This document shows, piece after piece, positions 1 through 7,961 of a stretch of 64,000 nt of DNA (its first letter is position 1; every line of letters starts with the position of its first letter). The stretch spans positions 58,065-122,064 of the forward strand of contig NZ_BMSG01000021.1 in NCBI RefSeq assembly GCF_014649035.1. Direction: 5' to 3'. Source of the DNA: Streptomyces sindenensis (GTDB taxonomy: Bacteria; Actinomycetota; Actinomycetes; Streptomycetales; Streptomycetaceae). The position numbers and the translations under genes are program-made. The notes under the pieces were generated by a model. It searched no databases and was not told the origin of the DNA. It saw only the letters and a program-made list of their open reading frames with translations.

Positions 1-785
1 CGAACGCCGACAAGCTCGCGCCGAAGCTCAAGCGCGAGCTGGAGATCATCGCCGAGGACGGCCGCCGGGCCAAGAACCACCTCCTGGAGGCCAACCTCCG
101 TCTGGTGGTCTCCCTGGCCAAGCGCTACACCGGCCGCGGCATGCTCTTCCTGGACCTGATCCAGGAGGGCAACCTCGGTCTGATCCGCGCGGTCGAGAAG
201 TTCGACTACACCAAGGGCTACAAGTTCTCCACGTACGCCACCTGGTGGATCCGTCAGGCGATCACCCGCGCGATGGCCGACCAGGCCCGCACCATCCGTA
301 TTCCGGTGCACATGGTCGAGGTCATCAACAAGCTCGCGCGTGTGCAGCGTCAGATGCTCCAGGACCTGGGCCGCGAGCCCACCCCGGAGGAGCTGGCCAA
401 GGAGCTCGACATGACCCCGGAGAAGGTCATCGAGGTCCAGAAGTACGGCCGCGAGCCGATCTCGCTGCACACCCCGCTCGGCGAGGACGGCGACAGCGAG
501 TTCGGTGACCTCATCGAGGACTCCGAGGCCGTCGTCCCGGCGGACGCGGTCAGCTTCACGCTCCTCCAGGAGCAGCTGCACTCCGTGCTCGACACGCTCT
601 CCGAGCGTGAGGCCGGCGTGGTCTCGATGCGCTTCGGTCTCACCGACGGTCAGCCGAAGACGCTCGACGAGATCGGCAAGGTCTACGGCGTGACGCGTGA
701 GCGCATCCGTCAGATCGAGTCGAAGACGATGTCGAAGCTCCGGCACCCGTCCCGCTCCCAGGTGCTCCGCGACTACCTGGACTAG
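1..785 (+). CDS. hrdB: Principal RNA polymerase sigma factor HrdB (3' part, 5' end outside window)
   Basis: The window opens inside this gene; 260 C-terminal codons are present in the frame starting at base 3. The product recruits RNA polymerase to housekeeping promoters. Visible: region 2 with the core-binding and -10-recognition stretch (LDLIQEGNLGLIRAVEKFD, then FSTYATWWIRQAITRA), region 3, and region 4.2 with its helix-turn-helix (GVTRERIRQIESKTMSKLRHP) ending LRDYLD. The near-invariant region 2 and the ending are those of a group 1 sigma factor. HrdB rather than HrdA/C/D is inferred from the neighbouring parE/parC genes. The N-terminal Lys/Ala-rich region lies outside the window. A strong hairpin follows the stop codon. 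Confidence 0.96.
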   Translation, partial: NADKLAPKLKRELEIIAEDGRRAKNHLLEANLRLVVSLAKRYTGRGMLFLDLIQEGNLGLIRAVEKFDYTKGYKFSTYATWWIRQAITRAMADQARTIRIPVHMVEVINKLARVQRQMLQDLGREPTPEELAKELDMTPEKVIEVQKYGREPISLHTPLGEDGDSEFGDLIEDSEAVVPADAVSFTLLQEQLHSVLDTLSEREAGVVSMRFGLTDGQPKTLDEIGKVYGVTRERIRQIESKTMSKLRHPSRSQVLRDYLD

Positions 786-834
786 AGCGCGGAAGGCGGC
801 CGCCGAAGGGCGGAACGCCGAGTATTCACCGGCC

Positions 835-870
835 GAGGGCCCGGAACCCCCCCAGGGGATCCGGGCCCTC
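835..870 (+). terminator. Hairpin terminator after hrdB
   Basis: Perfect 11-bp arms GAGGGCCCGGA (835-845) and TCCGGGCCCTC (860-870) with a 14-nt loop lie 50 bases after the hrdB stop. There is no U tract, as is usual for Streptomyces terminators. Confidence 0.75.
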
Positions 871-951
871 CGGCGTGTCTCCGGGGCCTGACACGGACTG
901 CCTGGATCACGCTGGGTGAAACGGTTTATCGCCTCAGTGTCAGGAGCCTCC

Positions 952-1782
952 ATGCCCCGTCCCCTCGTCCGTGCCCTGACCGGGGCGCTCGCCCTGACCG
1001 CCGCCTCGGCCGTGCTGCCCCTCGCCGCCCCCTCCCCGGCGGCCGCGGAGAGCATCATCATCGGCGGGCGCCCCGCCCCCGTGGCGGACAGCCCCTGGGT
1101 CGTGGCGCTGTCGAGCCGGGACCGGTTCGGCGACACGCGCTCCGGGCAGTTCTGCGGCGGTGTGGCCGTGGCGCCCACGAAGATCCTGACGGCCGCCCAC
1201 TGTCTGAGTGACGAGGCGCTCGGCGGACCGGCGAAGCGGGTGAAGGACCTGCTCGTCATCGCCGGCCGGGAGCGGCTGAGCGATTCCGGCGGCCGGGAGG
1301 TCCCGGTCCGGCGCATCTGGGTGAACCCGGCCTACGACCCGGTCTCCAACGCGGGCGACCTCGCGGTCCTGACCCTGTCCCGCGCCCTGCCGAGGGGCGC
1401 GACCATTCCGATGGCCAGGAGCGGGGACGCCGCCTACCGGGCCGGGACCGCCGCTGACGTCTACGGGTGGGGCGATACGACGGGCAGCGGCACGTACGCC
1501 TCCGTGCTTCGCTCCGCCCGGGTCCAGGTCCTGCCGGACGGCGACTGCGCGCGCGCCTACCCGGGCGGCCGGGAGGGTACGTACAAGGCCTCGGCGATGC
1601 TCTGTGCGGGTGAGCCCGCGGGGGGCCGGGACGCGTGCCAGGGCGACAGCGGCGGGCCGCTGGTGGCCCGTGGGCGGCTCATCGGCCTGGTGTCCTGGGG
1701 CAGCGGCTGCGGGCGGCCGGGCAGCCCCGGGGTGTACACCCGGGTCTCCGCCGCGCTGGACTGGGCCGCGGGCCGCATCTGA
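952..1782 (+). CDS. Secreted trypsin-like serine protease (S1 family)
   Basis: 276 residues from the ATG at 952, chosen because AGGAG sits 6 nt upstream; an in-frame GTG at 916 has no such site. A signal peptide (about residues 1-32, Ala/Leu-rich core, APSPAAAES) precedes IIGG, the usual N terminus of mature chymotrypsin-fold enzymes, so little propeptide remains. Triad: His83 (TAAHC), Asp136 (GDLAVLTL), Ser233 (GDSGGP). Asp227, six residues before the serine, matches the trypsin Asp189 pocket residue and predicts cleavage after Lys/Arg. Cysteines around the His loop and in SWGSGC fit disulfides. It acts outside the cell; its substrate is unknown. It ends before a tandem repeat and a shared terminator. 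Confidence 0.9.
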   Translation: MPRPLVRALTGALALTAASAVLPLAAPSPAAAESIIIGGRPAPVADSPWVVALSSRDRFGDTRSGQFCGGVAVAPTKILTAAHCLSDEALGGPAKRVKDLLVIAGRERLSDSGGREVPVRRIWVNPAYDPVSNAGDLAVLTLSRALPRGATIPMARSGDAAYRAGTAADVYGWGDTTGSGTYASVLRSARVQVLPDGDCARAYPGGREGTYKASAMLCAGEPAGGRDACQGDSGGPLVARGRLIGLVSWGSGCGRPGSPGVYTRVSAALDWAAGRI

Positions 1783-1893
1783 GCCGCGCCGTGCCGCCTC
1801 GGAGCCGTACGGCTTCGTGACCGGGGTCTCGGGGGCCGCAACCGCCTTCGAGGCGGCACGGGTGTACCGAGGCCCCGCAGGGCACGGGCCACC

Positions 1894-2060
1894 GGAGGCC
1901 ACGTGCAGCTCCGGACGCCCCGGAGGCTCGTACAGCCCCAGAGGCCCCCGGAGGCCACACACAGCCCGGAGGTGCCAGAGGCCACGGGCAGCTCCAGAGG
2001 CCCCAGAGGCCACGTACAGCCCCGGAGGCCCCAGAGGCCACGTGCAGCCCCTCGGGCCTC
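1894..2060. repeat. Imperfect 28-bp tandem repeat, about six copies
   Basis: Copies begin near 1894, 1922, 1950, 1977, 2005 and 2033, each close to GGAGGCCACGTACAGCCCC plus a short GAGGCCCCA-type tail. The period (28, 28, 27, 28, 28) is not a multiple of three, and no gene of the region uses it, so it is probably noncoding. It lies between the protease stop and the shared terminator. It has no unique spacers, so it is not a CRISPR array. Confidence 0.8.
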
Positions 2061-2098
2061 CCCTGCGGCCCGCAACACCGGCAGCGCACCGAACGAGA

Positions 2099-2131
2099 AC
2101 GGGCGGCTCCCCCAGTGGGGGAGCCGCCCGT
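2099..2131. terminator. Bidirectional hairpin terminator between protease and DUF7455 gene
   Basis: Perfect 15-bp arms (2099-2113 and 2117-2131; core GGCGGCTCCCCC) around an AGT loop. It sits between two convergent genes and can serve both strands. Confidence 0.85.
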
Positions 2132-2176
2132 CGGCCGGTCCTGGACCGGCCCCTGGCTCGTCGTGGATGCGAGGTG

Positions 2177-2410
2177 TCAGTGTTGGTCCTCGTCGGCAGC
2201 AGCCGTCTGTACGGCGGTCAGCCGATCCGTCTCATCCTGTATTTCCGCGGCGATCTTCTTGAGTTCCGGCTCGAACTTGCGCCCGTGGTGGGCGCAGAAG
2301 AGCAGTTCACCGCCGCTGATCAGGACGACGCGCAGATAGGCCTGGGCGCCGCAACGGTCACAGCGGTCTGCTGCGGTCAGCGGGCTCGCGGGGGTCAGAA
2401 CAGTAGTCAC
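2177..2410 (-). CDS. Small conserved actinobacterial protein, DUF7455-like
   Basis: 77 residues, GTG start at 2410 preceded on its strand by GAAGAGGCG. The conserved core is CDRCGAQAYLRVVL followed by GELLFCAHHG. Two CxxC/CxxH-like clusters (CDRC and CAHH) suggest a single zinc-binding knuckle. Homologues of this size are common in Actinobacteria and usually carry only a DUF label. It is convergent with the protease gene and divergent from parE, so its promoter lies in the same 450-bp gap as that of parE. Function unknown; a small cytoplasmic metal-binding protein is the most the sequence supports. Confidence 0.8.
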   Translation of the reverse strand: MTTVLTPASPLTAADRCDRCGAQAYLRVVLISGGELLFCAHHGRKFEPELKKIAAEIQDETDRLTAVQTAAADEDQH

Positions 2411-2857
2411 GTCGCCTCTTCTCTAGCTCGACGAGCTGTCGTACCAGGGTCAACATCCAACCAGGCCGAAAACGTTCCCGCTCGTGGCTTTTCTTCGAAA
2501 CTTCTTCTCGGTGTGGCTGTCTGTTGCCGGTTGGCGGCGAATGTGCCGTATGCGGAGCGCTACGGTTTCGCATTGCTTGTCTAGGGGGTGGGTCCCGCCG
2601 GCCGGCTTGCCGGTTTGTTCATGAGGACGTGCCCGGAGCCTAAATGGTTCATGCGTCGAAGGGAACGTGATGTGCACGTCACTCCAACGAATGATCGAAC
2701 ATCCATGCGAGCTCGGATAGAGCTCGACTAGCATGAGGATTCCCCGAGGGTGGCGTTACAACCGCTCTACCAGGCCTCTGTAGGCTCTCAGCGGCAACCG
2801 ACGCCCAGCCCGATACCCACGGGGGCCCCAGATGAAATTCAGCGAGGAGCGAACCGC
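2411..2857. promoter_or_regulatory. Divergent intergenic region of the DUF7455 gene and parE
   Basis: About 450 bases with no convincing gene and lower G+C than the surrounding genes. It holds a 16-bp near-palindrome at 2667-2682 (GTGATGTGCACGTCAC, one mismatched pair, core GTGCAC) and two GAGCTC hexamers near 2710-2730. An in-frame GTG at 2750 could extend parE by 36 residues, but the extension looks non-conserved. No certain -10/-35 pair was identified. Confidence 0.4.
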
Positions 2858-4984
2858 GTGACCGCCGAAACGTCCGTGCCGTCCACCGCGATGCTGGCCG
2901 CAGCAGGAGGCGACCGGGACAGCTCCAACTACACCGCGCGGCACCTCCTCGTCCTCGAAGGGCTGGAGGCGGTCCGCAAGCGTCCCGGCATGTACATCGG
3001 GTCCACCGACAGCCGTGGCCTGATGCACTGCCTCTGGGAGATCATCGACAACTCCGTCGACGAGGCCCTCGGCGGCTACTGCGACCAGATCGAGGTCATC
3101 CTCCACGACGACGCCTCCGTCGAGGTCCGGGACAACGGCCGGGGCATCCCGGTGGACGTCGAGCCCAAGACGGGCCTCTCCGGCGTCGAGGTCGTCATGA
3201 CCAAGCTGCACGCCGGAGGCAAGTTCGGCGGCGGCTCCTACGCGGCCTCGGGCGGTCTCCACGGCGTCGGCGCCTCCGTGGTCAACGCCCTCTCCTCCCG
3301 CCTGGACGTCGAGGTCGACCGCAACAGCGCGACCCACTCCATCAGCTTCCGGCGCGGCGTCCCCGGCATGTTCACCGAACAGGGGCCGGACAGCCCGTTC
3401 GATCCGGCCAACGGCCTGCACAAGGGCAAGCGCGTCCCCAAGACCCGTACCGGTACCCGGGTGCGGTACTGGGCGGACCGGCAGATCTTCCTCAAGGACG
3501 CCAAGCTCAACCTGGAGACGCTCTACCAGCGGGCCCGCCAGACGGCCTTCCTCGTCCCCGGCCTCACGATCATCGTCCGCGACGAGCGGGGGCTCGACGG
3601 CGAGGGCAAGACGGAGGAGACGTTCCGCTTCGACGGCGGCATCAGCGAGTTCTGCGAGTACCTGGCCCAGGACAAGGCCGTCTGCGACGTCCAGCGCCTG
3701 AGCGGGACGGGCACCTTCAAGGAGACCGTCCCGGTCCTCGACGACCGCGGCCACATGACCGCCACCGAGGTCACCCGCGAACTCGGCGTCGACATCGCCC
3801 TGCGCTGGGGCACCGGCTACGACACGACCGTACGGTCGTTCGTGAACATCATCGCCACCCCCAAGGGCGGCACCCACGTCACCGGGTTCGAGCGCTCCCT
3901 GACCAAGACGGTGAACGAGGCGCTGCGCTCCGCCAAGATGCTGCGGGTCGCCGAGGACGACATCGTCAAGGACGACGCCCTCGAAGGGCTCACCGCCGTC
4001 GTCACCGTACGGCTCGCCGAGCCGCAGTTCGAGGGGCAGACCAAGGAGGTGCTCGGCACTTCGGCGGCCAACCGGATCGTCGCCAATGTCGTCGCCAAGG
4101 AGCTGAAGTCCTTCCTGACCTCGACGAAGCGGGATGCCAAGGCGCAGGCCCGGTCGGTGCTGGAGAAGGCCGTGGCCGCCGCCCGCACCCGGATCGCGGC
4201 CCGGCAGCACAAGGACGCCCAGCGCCGCAAGACCGCGCTGGAGTCCTCCTCGCTGCCCGCCAAGCTCGCCGACTGCCGCAGCGACGACGTCGACCGCAGC
4301 GAGCTGTTCATCGTCGAGGGGGACTCGGCGCTCGGCACCGCCAAGCTGGCCCGGAACAGCGAGTTCCAGGCGCTGCTGCCGATCCGGGGCAAGATCCTCA
4401 ACGTCCAGAAGTCGTCCGTCTCCGACATGCTGAAGAACGCCGAGTGCGGCGCGATCATCCAGGTCATAGGAGCCGGGTCCGGGCGGACCTTCGACATCGA
4501 CGCCGCGCGCTACGGGAAGATCGTTCTGCTGGTGGACGCCGACGTCGACGGCGCCCACATCCGCTGCCTGCTGCTGACCCTCTTCCAGCGCTACATGCGC
4601 CCGATGGTCGAGGCGGGCCGGGTCTTCGCCGCGGTGCCGCCGCTGCACCGGATCGAGCTGGTCCAGCCCAAGAAGGGCCAGGACAAGTACGTCTACACCT
4701 ACTCCGACAGCGAACTGCGCCAGACCCTCCTGGAGTTCCAGCGCAAGAACATCCGGATCAAGGAGTCGATCCAGCGCTACAAGGGCCTCGGTGAGATGGA
4801 CGCCGACCAGCTGGCCGAGACGACGATGGACCCGCGCCACCGCACGCTGCGGCGCATCAACATCGGCGACCTGGAATCCTCCGAGCAGGTCTTCGACCTG
4901 CTGATGGGCAACGAGGTCGCGCCCCGCAAGGAGTTCATCACGAGCTCCGCGGCCACCCTGGACCGCTCGCGCATCGACGCCTGA
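2858..4984 (+). CDS. parE: DNA topoisomerase IV subunit B (ParE, GyrB-like)
   Basis: 708 residues from the GTG at 2858, which has GAGGAG 8 nt upstream. This is the ATPase and strand-capture subunit of topoisomerase IV and works with ParC, encoded 10 kb downstream. Order: GHKL ATPase (EIIDNSVDEALGG, DNGRGIP, GLHGVGASVVNALS), transducer domain, TOPRIM (FIVEGDSALGTAK and LVDADVDGAHIRCLLL), C-terminal RYKGLGEMDADQLAETTMDP. The TOPRIM loop reads EGDSALGTAK where GyrB proteins usually have EGDSAGGSAK. The length, the variant and a separate parC nearby favour ParE over GyrB. Position beside hrdB is conserved in Streptomyces as I recall it. Confidence 0.93.
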   Translation: MTAETSVPSTAMLAAAGGDRDSSNYTARHLLVLEGLEAVRKRPGMYIGSTDSRGLMHCLWEIIDNSVDEALGGYCDQIEVILHDDASVEVRDNGRGIPVDVEPKTGLSGVEVVMTKLHAGGKFGGGSYAASGGLHGVGASVVNALSSRLDVEVDRNSATHSISFRRGVPGMFTEQGPDSPFDPANGLHKGKRVPKTRTGTRVRYWADRQIFLKDAKLNLETLYQRARQTAFLVPGLTIIVRDERGLDGEGKTEETFRFDGGISEFCEYLAQDKAVCDVQRLSGTGTFKETVPVLDDRGHMTATEVTRELGVDIALRWGTGYDTTVRSFVNIIATPKGGTHVTGFERSLTKTVNEALRSAKMLRVAEDDIVKDDALEGLTAVVTVRLAEPQFEGQTKEVLGTSAANRIVANVVAKELKSFLTSTKRDAKAQARSVLEKAVAAARTRIAARQHKDAQRRKTALESSSLPAKLADCRSDDVDRSELFIVEGDSALGTAKLARNSEFQALLPIRGKILNVQKSSVSDMLKNAECGAIIQVIGAGSGRTFDIDAARYGKIVLLVDADVDGAHIRCLLLTLFQRYMRPMVEAGRVFAAVPPLHRIELVQPKKGQDKYVYTYSDSELRQTLLEFQRKNIRIKESIQRYKGLGEMDADQLAETTMDPRHRTLRRINIGDLESSEQVFDLLMGNEVAPRKEFITSSAATLDRSRIDA

Positions 4985-5003
4985 TCCCCGGATCCCGTCG
5001 CAC

Positions 5004-5071
5004 GGCCCCCGCCCCGGTTCCGCCGGAGCGGGGGCCGCGTGCGTTTCCCGGGGGTCCCACCGGGGAAACGC
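5004..5071 (+). terminator. Tandem hairpins after parE
   Basis: First hairpin: arms GGCCCCCGC (5004-5012) and GCGGGGGCC (5028-5036). Second: GCGTTTCCC (5041-5049) and GGGAAACGC (5063-5071). Both are perfect and start 20 bases after the parE stop. Confidence 0.75.
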
Positions 5072-5197
5072 GCAGCAGTCCCGGATATCTGTCACCTGAA
5101 GGGGTGAAGTCGGGCGAATGACGCGCCCGGGACCCCACCGAACCGCCCAAGGTTGACCGTGCGGCCGAAAAGGTCCGCGAATCAGGGGAGTTGTTCG

Positions 5198-5674
5198 GTG
5201 GAGAAGGAAGCAGGGCCTCAGACCGCGGGAGTGCGGCTCGACGACCCGTGGGACGACGTACCGGCGCCCGGCCGGGGCGACCAGGACGGTACGGGAGGCG
5301 CCGCGGCCCTCGACGCGTCCGGTGCGGCGGAGCCGGACCCCCGGCCCAGCGCGGCCGACATCTATCTGGAAGTGCACCGCAGCGACGCGTTCCGCGAGGT
5401 GCGCCGCCGCTACCGCCGCTTCGTGGCCCCCGCCGCCCTCGCCTTCCTGCTCTGGTATCTCGCCTACGTGGTCGCCGCGACCACCGCCCCCGCCCTGATG
5501 GCCCGCCCGGTCGCCGGAGCGGTCAACGTCGCGATGGTGGCGGGGCTCGGCCAGTTCCTCACCACGTTCCTGCTCACCTGGGCGTACGCACGGCACGCGC
5601 GGCTGCGCAGGGACCGGGCGGCGCTCGATCTGCGCTGGGACACCCAGGAGATGACGAGAGGGCTCGGACGGTGA
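5198..5674 (+). CDS. DUF485 membrane protein, symporter partner
   Basis: 158 residues from a GTG at 5198 with AGGGGAG 7 nt upstream. The first 60 residues are polar and disordered-looking. The DUF485 domain follows: SAADIYLEVHRSDAFREVRRRYRRFVAPAAL, then two membrane segments (roughly residues 82-102 and 113-135). DUF485 proteins are encoded directly upstream of acetate/solute symporters, as yjcH is with actP in E. coli, and are thought to aid the transporter. Here the stop overlaps the symporter start by four bases (GTGA at 5671-5674), which implies translational coupling. Function beyond the association is unknown. Confidence 0.88.
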   Translation: MEKEAGPQTAGVRLDDPWDDVPAPGRGDQDGTGGAAALDASGAAEPDPRPSAADIYLEVHRSDAFREVRRRYRRFVAPAALAFLLWYLAYVVAATTAPALMARPVAGAVNVAMVAGLGQFLTTFLLTWAYARHARLRRDRAALDLRWDTQEMTRGLGR

Positions 5675-7263
5675 AAGGAGACCACCAGACCCTCGCCCTG
5701 CTGCTGTTCAGCGCGTTCATCGCGGTGACGCTCTTCATCACCACCTGGGTCGGCCGCAACCGGCAGGGCTCCGCCGAGGAGTTCTACGCCGGCGGACGCC
5801 TCTTCACGCCCATGGAGAACGGATTCGCCATCGCCGGCGACTACATGTCTGCGGCCTCCTTCCTCGGCATCTCCGGGCTGATCGCCCTCTTCGGCTACGA
5901 CGGCATGCTCTACTCCGTCGGCTTCCTCGTCGCCTGGCTGGTCGTTCTGCTGCTCGTCGCCGAACTCGTCCGCAACTGCGGCCGGTTCACGCTGGCCGAC
6001 GTGGTCGCCGCACGGATGGCGGAGCGCCCGGTGCGTACCGCCGTCGGCACCTCGTCCGTCACCGTCTCCGTGCTGTATCTGGTCGCCCAGATGGTCGGCG
6101 CGGGCAGCCTGGTGGCCCTCCTGCTCGGCGGCACGAGCGACGCGGCCCGGTCCTGGACCGTGGTCGGGGTCGGCGCGCTGATGGTGATCTACGTGTCCTT
6201 CGGCGGCATGCGCGCCACCACCTGGATCCAGATCGTCAAGGCCGTCCTGCTGATGGCCGGAGCCCTCGCGCTGACCGTGCTCGTCCTGGTCCACTTCCAC
6301 GGGAACATCAACAGCCTGCTCAACACGGCGGCCGAACGCAGCGGGCACGGCAAGGACTTCCTCGCCCCCGGACTGCGGTACGGCGGGGACTGGACCTCGC
6401 GCTTCGACTTCATCAGCCTGGGCGTGGCCCTGGTCCTCGGTACGGCGGGGCTGCCGCACATCCTGTCGCGCTTCTACACCGTGCCCACCGCCCGCGCCGC
6501 GCGCCGCTCCGTCGTCTGGTCCATCGGCCTGATCGGCAGCTTCTACCTGATGACGATCGTGCTCGGGTTCGGCGCCGCCGCACTCGTCGGCTCCGCCGAG
6601 GTCCGCGCGTCGAACGCCGCGGGCAACACCGCGATCCCCCTGCTGGCGCTCGATCTCGGCGGCGGCGGGGGCTCCACCGGTGGAACGATTCTCTTCGCCG
6701 TGGTCGCCGCCATCGCCTTCGCCACCATCCTGGCCGTCGTCGCGGGCATCACGCTCGCCTCGTCCGCCTCGGTCGCCCACGACCTCTACGCCTCGCTCCG
6801 CCGCCCCGGACGCAAGAAGCGCAGCGAGGTCGCCGTGGCGCGCATCGCCGCCGCCGGGATCGGCGCGGTCGCGATCGGTCTCGGGCTGCTCGCCCAGGAC
6901 CTCAACGTCGCCTTCCTGGTGGGCCTCGCCTTCGCCGTGGCCGCCTCCGCGAACCTCCCGGTCCTGCTCTACTCGCTGTTCTGGCGCAACTTCACCACCC
7001 GGGGCGCGGTCTGGTCGGTGTACGGCGGTCTGGTCCCGGCGGTCGTCCTGGTGCTGGTCTCGCCCGTCGTCTCGGGCAGCCCGACGTCCCTGCTCCCCGG
7101 CGTCGACTTCCAGCTCTTCCCGCTGGAGAACCCGGGCCTGGTCTCGATCCCGCTCGGCTTCCTGGCCGGCTGGATCGGTACGGTCACCTCGCCCGAGCCG
7201 CCCGACGAGGCCAGGCACGCCGAGGCCGAGGTGCGGGCGCTGACGGGGGCCGGGGCGGCGTAG
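5671..7263 (+). CDS. Sodium:solute symporter, acetate/monocarboxylate type (ActP/MctC-like)
   Basis: 530 residues, GTG start overlapping the DUF485 stop. The protein has about 13 hydrophobic segments and SSS-family signatures: AEEFYAGGRLFTPMENGFA near the N terminus, GDYMSAASFLGISGLIALFG, and GLPHILSRFYTVP in the middle. These match the cation/acetate symporter branch (ActP, MctC), which imports acetate, pyruvate or propionate with sodium or protons. The divergent CitA/CitB-like two-component genes next door are plausible regulators, by analogy with sensor systems beside carboxylate transporters. Substrate is inferred from family only. Confidence 0.88.
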   Translation: MKGDHQTLALLLFSAFIAVTLFITTWVGRNRQGSAEEFYAGGRLFTPMENGFAIAGDYMSAASFLGISGLIALFGYDGMLYSVGFLVAWLVVLLLVAELVRNCGRFTLADVVAARMAERPVRTAVGTSSVTVSVLYLVAQMVGAGSLVALLLGGTSDAARSWTVVGVGALMVIYVSFGGMRATTWIQIVKAVLLMAGALALTVLVLVHFHGNINSLLNTAAERSGHGKDFLAPGLRYGGDWTSRFDFISLGVALVLGTAGLPHILSRFYTVPTARAARRSVVWSIGLIGSFYLMTIVLGFGAAALVGSAEVRASNAAGNTAIPLLALDLGGGGGSTGGTILFAVVAAIAFATILAVVAGITLASSASVAHDLYASLRRPGRKKRSEVAVARIAAAGIGAVAIGLGLLAQDLNVAFLVGLAFAVAASANLPVLLYSLFWRNFTTRGAVWSVYGGLVPAVVLVLVSPVVSGSPTSLLPGVDFQLFPLENPGLVSIPLGFLAGWIGTVTSPEPPDEARHAEAEVRALTGAGAA

Positions 7264-7286
7264 GGCGTGGCGGGGCCCCGGGCGGC

Positions 7287-7961
7287 TCAGCCCGCGGCCC
7301 AGGCGTACCGGTGTTCCGGCCGGCCCGTCTCGCCGTACCGCAGGGTCAACCGGACCTTGCCGGTGCGCTCGAGCAGCTTCAGATAGCGCTGGGCGGTCTG
7401 CCGGCTCATCCCCGCGCTGTCGGCGATCTCCTGCGCGGAGAGCGGACCGTCGGCACCGCGCAGGGCCCGCCGGACGAGGTCGGCGGTGGTGGGGGAGTGG
7501 CCCTTGGGGAGGGCCGGCTCGCCCGCCGCCCACAGCGCGCCGAACAGCCGGTCCACCTCCGCCTGCTCGGCCTCCCCGCCTCCGTCGAGCGTCCGCCGCA
7601 GCGCCGCGTACGCCTCCAGCTTCGTGCGCAGACCCGCGTACGTGAACGGCTTCACCAGGTACTGGAGCGCGCCGTGCCGCATCGCGTCCTGCACGGTCGC
7701 GACATCCCGGGCGGCCGTCACCATCACCACGTCGACCTGTCGGCCGAGGCGGCGCAGCTCCCGTACGACGGCGAGGCCGTTGCGGTCGGGCAGATAGTGG
7801 TCCAGCAGGATCAGGTCGACCGGGACCTCCTCGACGGCCGTCAGCGCCTCGGCCGCCGAGTGAGCCTGCGCGGCCACCCGGAAGCCGGGGACCTTGGCGA
7901 CGTACGCCGCGTTGATCTGCGCCACCCGCACGTCGTCGTCGACGATCAGGACCTCGATCAC
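7287..7961 (-). CDS. Response regulator of the CitB/DcuR type
   Basis: 224 residues, GTG start with GGGAGAG upstream. The receiver domain shows VLIVDDD at the N terminus, phospho-acceptor Asp54 (LILLDHYLPD), a conserved Thr (MVTAARD) and Lys (LVKPF). The C-terminal third carries a helix-turn-helix (LSAQEIADSAGMSRQTAQRYLKLLE), as in CitB/DpiA/DcuR regulators of C4-dicarboxylate and citrate metabolism. It overlaps the kinase stop by four bases (7958-7961), so the pair forms one operon. Its genes converge on the symporter gene, the likeliest but unproven target. Confidence 0.9.
   Translation of the reverse strand: MIEVLIVDDDVRVAQINAAYVAKVPGFRVAAQAHSAAEALTAVEEVPVDLILLDHYLPDRNGLAVVRELRRLGRQVDVVMVTAARDVATVQDAMRHGALQYLVKPFTYAGLRTKLEAYAALRRTLDGGGEAEQAEVDRLFGALWAAGEPALPKGHSPTTADLVRRALRGADGPLSAQEIADSAGMSRQTAQRYLKLLERTGKVRLTLRYGETGRPEHRYAWAAG

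Noticed and set aside
1894..2060. CRISPR array
   Set aside because: Units are adjacent with no unique spacers of constant length, and there are no cas genes.
2685..2712. LexA/SOS box near parE (CGAACATCCATGCGAG)
   Set aside because: Left half fits CGAAC but the right half GTTCG is absent.
2756..5596. Very long reverse-strand open frame (946 codons) opposite parE
   Set aside because: It mirrors parE codon bias; the translation is low-complexity Gly/Ala/Asp/Val/Arg sequence with no domain. Such shadows are routine in GC-rich genomes.
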